Position numbers and translations under genes: made by a program
The notes under the pieces: model-generated
What the model saw: the letters and a program-made list of their open reading frames with translations, nothing else
What the model was told of the DNA's origin: nothing
Databases searched by the model: none
Source: Spirochaetaceae bacterium
Lineage (GTDB): Bacteria > Spirochaetota > Spirochaetia > DSM-27196 > SLAA01
NCBI GenBank assembly: GCA_003564775.1
Contig: PXEI01000290.1
Coordinates: 1-10,186, forward strand
Length of the DNA stretch: 10,186 nucleotides
Reading direction: 5' to 3'
Shown here: piece by piece, positions 1 through 6,067 of the stretch
How positions within the stretch are numbered: the stretch's first letter is position 1
Layout: each line of letters starts with the position of its first letter

Positions 1-64
1 CCTCGGCTAAGGTCTTCAACTCCGGGTACGGAGCTACCAGTAGAATTCGACTCTCACGCTGCAT
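1..64 (-). CDS. N-terminal fragment of a PrpR_N-type regulator (partial)
   Basis: Only the first 21 codons lie in the window. The gene reads leftward from ATG at 64, and a strong AAGGAGGT Shine-Dalgarno sequence (80-73) sits just upstream. The peptide starts MQRESRILLVAPYPELKTLA. The phrase RILLVAPYPEL is typical of the start of the PrpR_N sensor domain, a periplasmic-binding-protein-like fold found at the N-terminus of sigma-54-dependent activators such as PrpR. It is too short to say which output domains follow. The gene diverges from the CueP-fusion gene, and the shared gap holds a direct-repeat box (88-105). A TATATT at 108-103 on this strand could be its -10, but no good -35 is seen. The family call is inference from one short motif. 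Confidence 0.6.
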   Translation of the reverse strand, partial: MQRESRILLVAPYPELKTLAE

Positions 65-87
65 CGCCCGGCACCTCCTTCCGAGTA

Positions 88-105
88 CTGTAATCGTTTC
101 GTAAT
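88..105 (+). promoter_or_regulatory. Direct-repeat box, candidate OmpR/PhoB-type regulator site (copy 1)
   Basis: CTGTAAT-CGTT-TCGTAAT: two 7-bp half-sites starting 11 bp apart, the 7+4+7 layout known for Pho boxes and other OmpR-family sites. A second copy with the same form lies at 4308-4325. It sits between the regulator fragment and the CueP-fusion gene. The binding protein is inferred, with the response regulator at 2021-2734 the nearest candidate. Confidence 0.45.
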
Positions 106-122
106 ATACCGGTCAAACGACG

Positions 123-148
123 TTCATCTTCGGTCGCTATCATATACC
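123..148 (+). promoter_or_regulatory. Candidate activator-dependent promoter of the CueP-fusion gene
   Basis: TTCATC at 123-128 and TATACC at 143-148. They lie 17 and 37 bp after the end of the direct-repeat box. The same elements (TTCATC, then TATATC) occur at exactly the same distances after the second box at 4308-4325. The -35 match is poor and the 14-bp spacer is short, so if this is a promoter it probably needs an activator. Confidence 0.35.
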
Positions 149-241
149 CAATCACCGGGATGTCGGCCGTCGAATATCCGGCGCTTCCGTCGAAAAACAA
201 TACGAACAATGAACCGTGGTGATACAGGAGCTGGAACAGTG

Positions 242-1951
242 ATGCAAGGGTGGGAATGGTATGGAAATTTTGGGTGGATGTTGGCTGGTGGAATACTCTG
301 CCTGCTTCTCATTGTAGGTGCATTGGCGGGGCTGTTTTTCCTGATACGAACCATTATACGAATGGTAAACCGCGGGAGGTTCCGACCGGGAACGCTCCCA
401 GCGGTACTCATGATGTTGGCTCTGACAAGCGTCGCTGGAGCCGACCTCTCGGCACGTACAATATTCGTACCGAATGCGTCCGACGGTACGGTATCAGCTG
501 TAGATACAGCCAGGGGCCGTGAACTGTGGCAGCTTCAAGTGAGTGAAGCTGCAGAGAATCGTCCCGCAGAGGCCGCTCACGGTATTGCAATTTCCCGGGA
601 CGGTGCCACGCTCTTTGTCGGAGATGCCGTCCGTGACGAGCTGGTGGTTGTTGATGTAGCCTCTCGCAGAATATCAGAGCGCATAGCGGTTTCCCACGCC
701 GTACACGGGATCGATATCAGCCCTGACGGAAGAACGGTCTGGGTAGGGGGAGCTAACGAGGATCGGTTCTGGTTGGGGGAACTCACCGTGGTGGATACCC
801 GGACGCTCTCAATTATTGGAGTGGTAAATCCCGGCGTGGGTAGTGCGGCGCATGTATCATTTGCCCCCACGGGCGACCGAGTCTGGGTTGCGTCGACTAC
901 AACCAACGGTGTGTGGGTTGTCGACTCCGGTTCCTTTGATCTGGTTCATACAATACCACTGATTCCGGAAATGACCGGTGGTTCCACCGGCACACCCGAG
1001 GGCGCAGCCGGGTACATCGGAATTAATGAGGTTGCCGTCTCTCCCGACGGTACTCGTGCCTACGCTATCGGACCGGAAGCGTCGATACTGTTTGCAATTG
1101 ACACCGCTACACGCGAAGTTGTAGGGAAGGCCCAAGGGCAGCAACGGGCCCACGGAGTGGTTGTATCTCCCGACGGTAGTGAGGTATGGGTGGCAAACCG
1201 CTCCGGGTCGGTGAGTGTCTTCAACGCTGCTACCCTACAGCAGCCAGCAACGATCCGAGTGGGCGACTACGCTAATCACGTGGCCTTTGACGAGACCGGT
1301 AGAACGGTATTCGTGACCGGCCGTGACTCGGTGATCGTGATCGACGCGACCACACGTTCGGTTGTCCAAACAATTCCGGTGGGCCGCGACCCGCACGAAA
1401 TAGCTATCGGTCCCCCCTCTCCACGAGTGATGCTGACCGGCGGAAGGCCGGAAGGCACTCAACCCCGCGAACCTGAAGTGCGACGTGTGAGCCCGTCGCC
1501 GAATCTGGTTCCAGTCAACGATCCCCACCGGGCGCTCGCTCTCGCAAATGACTGGAAAACCCGGTTTCCCTCCGTGACCACATACGTTACCTCGGAAATG
1601 ATTCGCTTCATGTTCCCGGATGGACAGGTCGTTGATGTCCCAATGCCTGAGGATACGATGATGGTTGCGGCCGCACCCTACATGATCAACACTCACCCAT
1701 GTACCGTGCATACAATGTCCGGTTGCCAGGGTGAGCTACGGAACGAGCCGATAGAGGTGACGGTGTTTGATGAACACGACCAAATCTTCCTGCAGTCCTC
1801 CGCCCGATCACTGCAGAACGGCTTCGTAGAGCTGTGGCTGCCGAGAGATAGGCGGTTTCGGGTCCGATTCGAAGCTCGTGGGAGAGCGGTTGAAGGTCCA
1901 ATCGAGACCTTTGACGGAAGTCCCACCTGCATCACTGATCTGCAACTCTGA
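242..1951 (+). CDS. Membrane-anchored YVTN beta-propeller fused to a CueP-type copper-binding domain
   Basis: 569 residues from ATG 242, chosen because AGGAG (226-230) precedes it; the upstream in-frame ATG at 209 has no such site. Residues 1-40 are a small membrane module (MQGWEWYG, then a helix at about 15-35 ending LIRTIIR). A basic loop and a second hydrophobic, signal-like segment (about 51-68) follow. Residues about 72-395 carry repeated SPDG-type turns and VWV/VVD strands of a YVTN/lactonase-like propeller. Residues about 429-569 match the CueP family: VTTYVT, MPEDTMMVAAAPY, THPC, SGCQGEL, GFVELWLPRD and CIT near the end. Cys487, Cys495 and Cys563 keep the 8 and 68 residue spacings that I recall for Cys96, Cys104 and Cys172 of Salmonella CueP, a periplasmic copper protein that supplies SodCII. 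The predicted topology places propeller and CueP outside the inner membrane. A role in periplasmic copper binding is inference; the fusion is unusual. Confidence 0.85.
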   Translation: MQGWEWYGNFGWMLAGGILCLLLIVGALAGLFFLIRTIIRMVNRGRFRPGTLPAVLMMLALTSVAGADLSARTIFVPNASDGTVSAVDTARGRELWQLQVSEAAENRPAEAAHGIAISRDGATLFVGDAVRDELVVVDVASRRISERIAVSHAVHGIDISPDGRTVWVGGANEDRFWLGELTVVDTRTLSIIGVVNPGVGSAAHVSFAPTGDRVWVASTTTNGVWVVDSGSFDLVHTIPLIPEMTGGSTGTPEGAAGYIGINEVAVSPDGTRAYAIGPEASILFAIDTATREVVGKAQGQQRAHGVVVSPDGSEVWVANRSGSVSVFNAATLQQPATIRVGDYANHVAFDETGRTVFVTGRDSVIVIDATTRSVVQTIPVGRDPHEIAIGPPSPRVMLTGGRPEGTQPREPEVRRVSPSPNLVPVNDPHRALALANDWKTRFPSVTTYVTSEMIRFMFPDGQVVDVPMPEDTMMVAAAPYMINTHPCTVHTMSGCQGELRNEPIEVTVFDEHDQIFLQSSARSLQNGFVELWLPRDRRFRVRFEARGRAVEGPIETFDGSPTCITDLQL

Positions 1952-2020
1952 ATCTGCAACAATGATGGTCGAACTCGTTCCCAGGTAGTATGGTAGCGGT
2001 ATGTGGCGTAGGAAAAGGCA

Positions 2021-2734
2021 ATGAGCAGTAAGACGCCCCGGGTGCTTGTGGTAGACGACGAACCAGGAATAATTAAGACCCTCAAGGCCTACCTCGAGGC
2101 CGAGTCATATGAGGTGCAGGCAGTAACCGACGGCGACAGCGTGTTGTCGGCGGTACAGTCGTTTCAGCCGGATGTGATCATTCTGGACGTGATGCTTCCC
2201 GGTATGGATGGAATTGAGGTGCTGCGGCGACTTCGTCAAGAGTCGTCGGTGTACGTGCTTATGCTCAGCGCCCGGAGCGAAGAGACGGACCGAATTGTCG
2301 GCCTGCGGATGGGTGCCGACGACTACGTCGTGAAACCGTTCAGTCCGCGTGAGGTAATGGCGCGGGTCGCTACGCTGCTGCGTCGTTCTCGTACTTCCTC
2401 GGGCGTTAGTTCCGAACCGGCGGACAACAGTCTGCGGCTCGCTGGCCTTAGAATTGACCCTGACACCCGCCGGGTTTGGAAGGCCGACAGCCTGGTTGAT
2501 CTCACTCCAACCGAGTTCGACCTGCTCCACGCGCTTGCAGCCAACCGCGGCCGTGTCCTAAGCCGTGACCAACTCATTGATCACGTATGGGGCAACCACT
2601 ACTACATCGACGAACGCGTGGTGGATGTTCACATCCGGCGCTTACGACGAAAAATTGAGGCCGACCCATCGGAGTCCCGCATCGTGGTCACGGTACGCGG
2701 AGCGGGTTACCGGTTTGAGGAGGGTGACTCGTGA
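2021..2734 (+). CDS. OmpR/PhoB-family response regulator
   Basis: 237 residues from ATG 2021, preceded by AGGAAAAGG. The receiver domain (about 6-120) has the acidic pocket D13-D14, phosphoacceptor D56 in the strand VIILDVMLPGMDG, switch residue S83 and K105 in VVKPFSP. The C-terminal winged helix (about 138-234) shows LTPTEFDLL, LSRDQLIDHVWG, the recognition-helix pattern RVVDVHIRRLRRKI and the terminal wing TVRGAGYRF. The protein is full length. It lies 69 bp after the CueP-fusion gene on the same strand, and its last codons overlap the kinase start by GTGA, so the two form a classical pair. Regulators of this family bind tandem repeats about 11 bp apart. Boxes of that form occur at 88-105 and 4308-4325, in front of the CueP-fusion and SHOCT genes, which are the likeliest targets. 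The signal is unknown; copper or envelope stress is inferred from the neighbours. Confidence 0.95.
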   Translation: MSSKTPRVLVVDDEPGIIKTLKAYLEAESYEVQAVTDGDSVLSAVQSFQPDVIILDVMLPGMDGIEVLRRLRQESSVYVLMLSARSEETDRIVGLRMGADDYVVKPFSPREVMARVATLLRRSRTSSGVSSEPADNSLRLAGLRIDPDTRRVWKADSLVDLTPTEFDLLHALAANRGRVLSRDQLIDHVWGNHYYIDERVVDVHIRRLRRKIEADPSESRIVVTVRGAGYRFEEGDS

Positions 2735-3888
2735 AAGTCGGTGAGTTTATCCGGTCGCGCTTGGGACTAAAGCTCTTGCTGTCACATCTGGTGATTGTGC
2801 TCGTAGGGAGTGCGGTACTCGGTGTCGTAGCGTTTTTCTATGCACCCTCGGCGTTCACTCACCACGTCCTGCGCATGCAAATGGAGATTGGCACCGACCC
2901 AGCGCTTGAGGCAGACCTTCGTGCGAACTTCCTGGCGGCAATTGGTGAGATCCTCATTGTATCCGGCATTGCAGCACTGCCCGCAGCGCTCCTGGTGAGT
3001 AGCTTCGTTGCGTGGCGTATTGTCGGTCCGGTGCGCTCGCTCACAGATGCGAGCAAGCGAATTGCCGGGGGCGACTACGGTGAACGGGTCAAGGTAGCAT
3101 GGAACGACGAACTTTCGGAGCTTGCTCAGTCCTTCAACAGTATGGCCTCCGCATTGCACGACACCGAACAACGCCGGGTGGAACTGTTAGGCAACCTCGC
3201 CCATGAGTTAAAGACCCCCCTCACAACAATCCGCAGCATGATGGAGGGCTTGGTTGACGGCGTTCTTCCTGCCGATGAAGAAACCTTTCTGGACGTGCAG
3301 CGTGAAACGCAGCGCCTGCAGCGCTTGACGGATGAAATGCGGGAGTTATCCGCTGCGGAAGCGGGAGCTATTCCGCTTCAGATAGAAGCGACCGACCCGG
3401 GTGAGCTGTTACAGCGGGCACGCACGCAATTGCAGCCACAGTTCACGGACAAGGGTGTTGAGCTGCGACTTGAGGTCCCGGCAGCCCTTCCGCCGGTTTT
3501 GGTTGATCGCGAGCGAATCCTTCAGGTATTTATCAACCTCGTGGGGAATGCGCTGCAGTATACAGGTTCAGGCGGAATCGTGACCGTAAGTGCTCGAACA
3601 CTCGAGGGTACCAAAACACGGGTGGTACAATTCTATGTATCGGATACCGGGATTGGAATCAGCAAGGAAGAGCTTCCCCGAATCTTTGAGCGATTCTACC
3701 GCGTGGAGAAGTCCCGGTCACGGTCGCATGGCGGAAGCGGAATTGGTCTCACTATTGCGGCGCACCTTGTGCGCGCACACGGGGGGACACTGTCGGCCCA
3801 CAGCGAAGGAACGGGTGCCGGCAGCACCTTTATGTTCTCTATTCCCTGCGAACTTGACCTGTCAGAAGGTCGCAGCATCCACGCCTAA
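2731..3888 (+). CDS. Membrane sensor histidine kinase (HAMP-HisKA-HATPase)
   Basis: 385 residues with a GTG start at 2731. The start is supported by GAGGAGG just upstream and by the GTGA overlap with the regulator stop. Two membrane helices (about 13-36 and 71-95) enclose a short outer loop of about 34 residues. HAMP spans about 96-147. The dimerisation/phosphoacceptor helix carries H158 in NLAHELKTPLT. The ATPase domain has the N box NLVGNALQYT (N273), G1 box DTGIGI (305-310), F box FERFYR and G2 box GSGIGL. All catalytic motifs are intact. The outer loop contains THHVLRMQME, a cluster of two His and two Met that could bind a soft metal ion, as in CusS-like copper sensors; this is inference only. 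Its 3' end overlaps the convergent gene at 3862-4248 by 27 bp. Confidence 0.95.
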   Translation: MKVGEFIRSRLGLKLLLSHLVIVLVGSAVLGVVAFFYAPSAFTHHVLRMQMEIGTDPALEADLRANFLAAIGEILIVSGIAALPAALLVSSFVAWRIVGPVRSLTDASKRIAGGDYGERVKVAWNDELSELAQSFNSMASALHDTEQRRVELLGNLAHELKTPLTTIRSMMEGLVDGVLPADEETFLDVQRETQRLQRLTDEMRELSAAEAGAIPLQIEATDPGELLQRARTQLQPQFTDKGVELRLEVPAALPPVLVDRERILQVFINLVGNALQYTGSGGIVTVSARTLEGTKTRVVQFYVSDTGIGISKEELPRIFERFYRVEKSRSRSHGGSGIGLTIAAHLVRAHGGTLSAHSEGTGAGSTFMFSIPCELDLSEGRSIHA

Positions 3889-4248
3889 CTCCCCGTCCGA
3901 GTCCGGCGTTGCTCCGGTAATATGAATAAACACCTGGTGAGGCAGGCAGGCTATCCATTGACTTGTAGAGGAAATCTGCCCCATAGAGACGCATATCTTC
4001 TGTGGGCAGTCCGAAGCAACTACCCTGACGCTTTTGTCTTGAATAAGAAGCTCACAGGTGCCGTCTTCCGGCAACGGCTTGACCATACGGGATTCAGCAA
4101 GAGAATACAGGTGGGTGGTTCCAGCGGCCTCGATACGGACGAGCGCCGGAGGCGCAGATAAGCCGTAGGCTTGGTACGAGAATCCAGCGACTGCAATGAC
4201 TGCAACCGCAAGAGCTACAACATCGCCTGACTTAATCCTTTTGATCAT
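3862..4248 (-). CDS. NusG domain II-containing membrane-anchored protein
   Basis: 128 residues from ATG 4248. An upstream in-frame ATG exists at 4347, but its extra sequence runs through the direct-repeat box and does not look like protein, so the shorter start, giving MIKRIKSGDVV, is preferred although its ribosome site is weak. One N-terminal membrane helix (about 9-30) precedes a small beta domain. The motif DCPQKICVSMGQIS followed by IACLPHQV (Cys81, Cys86, Cys101) is the hallmark of the NusG domain II/DUF1312 family of small exported proteins in Firmicutes, Thermotogae and spirochaetes, often encoded near redox or flavin-transfer genes. Its biochemical role is not established. It diverges from the SHOCT operon and shares with it the box at 4308-4325. 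Its last 27 bp overlap the kinase gene in convergent orientation. Confidence 0.85.
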   Translation of the reverse strand: MIKRIKSGDVVALAVAVIAVAGFSYQAYGLSAPPALVRIEAAGTTHLYSLAESRMVKPLPEDGTCELLIQDKSVRVVASDCPQKICVSMGQISSTSQWIACLPHQVFIHITGATPDSDGELGVDAATF

Positions 4249-4307
4249 ACAGTACTCTACAGCTGACCAAATTGTAGCGTCAATATCGCACCGTGAGTTA
4301 GCGCCAG

Positions 4308-4325
4308 GTGTAACAGAACCGTAAT
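4308..4325 (+). promoter_or_regulatory. Direct-repeat box, candidate OmpR/PhoB-type regulator site (copy 2)
   Basis: GTGTAAC-AGAA-CCGTAAT: same 7+4+7 form as the box at 88-105, with the shared core TGTAAY-N6-CGTAAT. It lies in the 159-bp gap between the divergent NusG-II gene and the SHOCT operon, so it could control either or both. Confidence 0.45.
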
Positions 4326-4342
4326 ACGGCCTTAAGACCAGC

Positions 4343-4368
4343 TTCATCCCGCTGGGTTACCTTATATC
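4343..4368 (+). promoter_or_regulatory. Candidate activator-dependent promoter of the SHOCT operon
   Basis: TTCATC (4343-4348) and TATATC (4363-4368) stand at the same offsets from the upstream box as the matching elements before the CueP-fusion gene. The -10 fits TATAAT at four of six positions; the -35 is poor. The predicted leader is short, about 35 nt, before the AGGAGG at 4395-4400. Confidence 0.35.
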
Positions 4369-4407
4369 GTAGACGATCCGGAAACACCGGATACAGGAGG
4401 TAGCAGT

Positions 4408-4674
4408 ATGATGCACGGATGGAGCTGGAACGGTGGAATGGGCCTAGGAATTGCCCATGGCATTATTCCGCTGTTGATTGTGACCTTGGTAATTCTTGGG
4501 GGATTCTGGTTGATCCGCACGATATATCGTGACAGGAGTAACAGCGATGACCTCGAGACCTATCCCAGGATATCTCATGACAATGAAAATGCACCGGAGA
4601 TTCTCCGGCAACGATATGCCCGGGGCGAGATCACCCGTGAGCAGTTTTTCTCAATGAAGGAGGACATAGGATGA
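4408..4674 (+). CDS. Small SHOCT-domain membrane protein
   Basis: 88 residues from ATG 4408; the next codon (4411) is also ATG, and AGGAGG at 4395-4400 serves either. The N-terminus MMHGWSWNGGMG leads into one membrane helix (about 17-37) ending WLIRTIYR. A polar linker follows, and a C-terminal SHOCT motif (about 62-88: ILRQRYARGEITREQFFSMKEDI) closes the protein. SHOCT is a short helical domain found at the ends of many small membrane proteins; its function is unknown. Counted from the second Met, the first 40 residues align without gaps to the N-terminus of the CueP-fusion protein with 19 identities. It is the first gene of a three-gene operon, and its stop overlaps the next start as ATGA. 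Confidence 0.9.
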   Translation: MMHGWSWNGGMGLGIAHGIIPLLIVTLVILGGFWLIRTIYRDRSNSDDLETYPRISHDNENAPEILRQRYARGEITREQFFSMKEDIG

Positions 4675-4889
4675 ATACTCTGAATAATGGCGACGCGAAG
4701 CTCAACGGACAAAATGAAGACGCTGGCCGGGTGAACTCCAAACATGAGTCCGTCACCGAACCACAACAGGACTCGCAACGGAAACCCGGGCTTATCCGGC
4801 GCTTTATCGACAAGCTTGCCGAGGACAACACCCAAGCTTTAGGTTCGTCCCGGCTCGATTGCTGCGACCTGAACAAAAACAACCGTTAA
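4671..4889 (+). CDS. Small hydrophilic protein with C-terminal vicinal Cys-Cys motif
   Basis: 72 residues from ATG 4671, with AAGGAGG just upstream and an ATGA overlap with the SHOCT gene. I do not recognise a named family. The first 38 residues are polar and low in complexity (many Asn, Gln, Glu, Ser). They are followed by an amphipathic helix, LIRRFIDKLAEDN (41-53), and the tail RLDCCDLNK with Cys64-Cys65. The only two cysteines are adjacent near the C-terminus, suggesting a soft-metal or redox site; that is inference. There is no signal peptide or membrane segment, so a cytoplasmic place is likely, perhaps at the membrane through the helix. Position between a SHOCT membrane protein and a thioredoxin-like protein argues that it is a real gene of a shared pathway. 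Confidence 0.75.
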   Translation: MNTLNNGDAKLNGQNEDAGRVNSKHESVTEPQQDSQRKPGLIRRFIDKLAEDNTQALGSSRLDCCDLNKNNR

Positions 4890-4899
4890 GGGCGTGAGA

Positions 4900-5229
4900 G
4901 TGAAAACATCTGTAGAGTTCCAGTATTTCTTTGACTGTCCACACGCCAAAGCAACGTTGGGCAACTTGCACAAAGTGGTCGAGGAAGGCCTGTTAGATCC
5001 GGGAGACCTCAAGGTTACCGTCGTCACCGATATAGACCTTGCCGAACGCATTCACTTCCAAGGGTCACCAACAATACTGGTAAACGGGATTGACCTGTAT
5101 TCCGGAAAGACCCCGGAGACATTACACTACACGTGCAGGCTATTTGAGATCGACGGGGTCATGACAGGCGTGCTGAACACGGACTTCATCCGTACTCAGA
5201 TAGATGCTCTCAGAGACCGGAGTCATTGA
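4900..5229 (+). CDS. Thioredoxin-fold small protein (DF-family-like)
   Basis: 109 residues. GTG 4900 is preferred because AAGGG (4888-4892) lies 7 bases upstream; GTG 4894 is also in frame but too close to that site. The fold signs are a first strand VEFQYFFDCPHA with Cys13 at the helix start, an alpha/beta pattern, and the cis-proline loop QGSPTILVNG (about 55-64). A second cysteine lies at about 79 (YTCRLFEI), and a typical end segment VMTGVLNTDFIRTQI follows. This resembles small thioredoxin-like proteins of the DF family, some of which are selenoproteins and some of which lie beside mercury or metal genes. It lacks a CxxC pair, so it is not a classical thioredoxin. It is the last gene of the SHOCT operon, 10 bp after the Cys-Cys gene, and its 3' end overlaps convergent pstB by 20 bp. 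The substrate is unknown. Confidence 0.8.
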   Translation: MKTSVEFQYFFDCPHAKATLGNLHKVVEEGLLDPGDLKVTVVTDIDLAERIHFQGSPTILVNGIDLYSGKTPETLHYTCRLFEIDGVMTGVLNTDFIRTQIDALRDRSH

Positions 5230-6067
5230 AGGAGCGTTCGGCCAACATAACCGAGCGGATCATTGCCTCGAGCGACGCATACCCTTGCAGGTCGTTGGGA
5301 CCACATCGAGCAGCCACACGACCTTCTGCGAACACAGCAACGGTGTCGGCCAACCGTTGCGCCTGCCCCGGATCGTGCGACACGGCCACCAAGGTGTAGC
5401 GTCCACGCAGCGATACCAAGGTTTCCTCAATCGCCTCCGTGGAGCGGAAGTCAAGACTGGATGTCGGCTCGTCAAGCAACAGTATTTCTGGCTCCAACGC
5501 AAGGGCGCGGGCAAGGCACAAGCGTTGTTGTTGCCCCCCGGACAGCTCCCGTGCAGGCCGATGCAGTCTATGCTCCACCTCATTCCACAGATGGGCTTCG
5601 CGCAACGCCTTCTCCACTCGGTCCTGCAGCTCGGACTTCGGCGGCCGCAACGTGAGGGACAGCGGCAGGCTTAGGTTCCGAATGACGCTTGTTGGAAGCA
5701 CATTCGGTGTCTGGAAGACCATTCCTACACGGCGTCGCAGTTCGGTAAGATCGACCGGTGCTCCGTTAATGTCCTGCCATACCCCGCCCAACAAGAGATG
5801 GATCTCTCCGCCGATACGGGAGTTGGGAAAACAGTCGTGCAGTCGATTGAGCGATCGCAACACGGTTGTTTTTCCGGAGCCGGAGAACCCAAGCAGCATT
5901 GTGAGCTTCCCTTTGGGAATGTCTAAGTCGACCTGATGAAGAACTGGTGTTCCGTCAAAGCTGACTCTCAGCTTGCGGATCTGTCCTGCAAGATCTTGAT
6001 CGCGTTCCGCAGAAATGGGCACGCCTAGTGTCGCTTGCAAACCATATTCCAGCCGATTCTTACTCAT
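5210..6067 (-). CDS. pstB: Phosphate ABC transporter ATP-binding protein PstB
   Basis: 285 residues from ATG 6067, overlapping the pstA stop as ATGA. It powers phosphate import through the PstC/PstA channel. Walker A is GFSGSGKT (60-67), Q loop Q119 in MVFQTPN, signature LSGGQQQR (175-182), Walker B ILLLDEP (195-201) and switch H231, so ATPase activity should be intact. It is longer than usual PstB (about 250-260) because of a roughly 30-residue N-terminal extension. Some PstB signatures differ from the textbook ones: GFSGSGKTT rather than GPSGCGKST, and VFQTPNVLPTSV rather than VFQKPNPFPMSI. A related anion is thus possible, though the operon context supports phosphate. It is the last gene of the operon; no phoU follows. 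The 3' end overlaps the convergent thioredoxin-like gene, with no terminator visible. Confidence 0.88.
   Translation of the reverse strand: MSKNRLEYGLQATLGVPISAERDQDLAGQIRKLRVSFDGTPVLHQVDLDIPKGKLTMLLGFSGSGKTTVLRSLNRLHDCFPNSRIGGEIHLLLGGVWQDINGAPVDLTELRRRVGMVFQTPNVLPTSVIRNLSLPLSLTLRPPKSELQDRVEKALREAHLWNEVEHRLHRPARELSGGQQQRLCLARALALEPEILLLDEPTSSLDFRSTEAIEETLVSLRGRYTLVAVSHDPGQAQRLADTVAVFAEGRVAARCGPNDLQGYASLEAMIRSVMLAERSFNDSGL

Noticed and set aside
1235..1711. 158-codon minus-strand frame opposite the CueP-fusion gene
   Set aside because: Lies fully inside the well-matched propeller/CueP frame; protein has no sensible pattern.
1938..1960. ATCTGCAAC repeated twice, 14 bp apart, at the end of the CueP-fusion gene
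   Set aside because: The first copy is coding and the pair is short with a single repeat; no array or operator logic could be supported.
2105..2530. Minus-strand frame opposite the response regulator
   Set aside because: Shadow of an intact, motif-complete regulator gene.
5204..5674. Plus-strand open frame opposite pstB
   Set aside because: Antisense shadow of a strongly supported gene; no ribosome site and no recognisable protein pattern.
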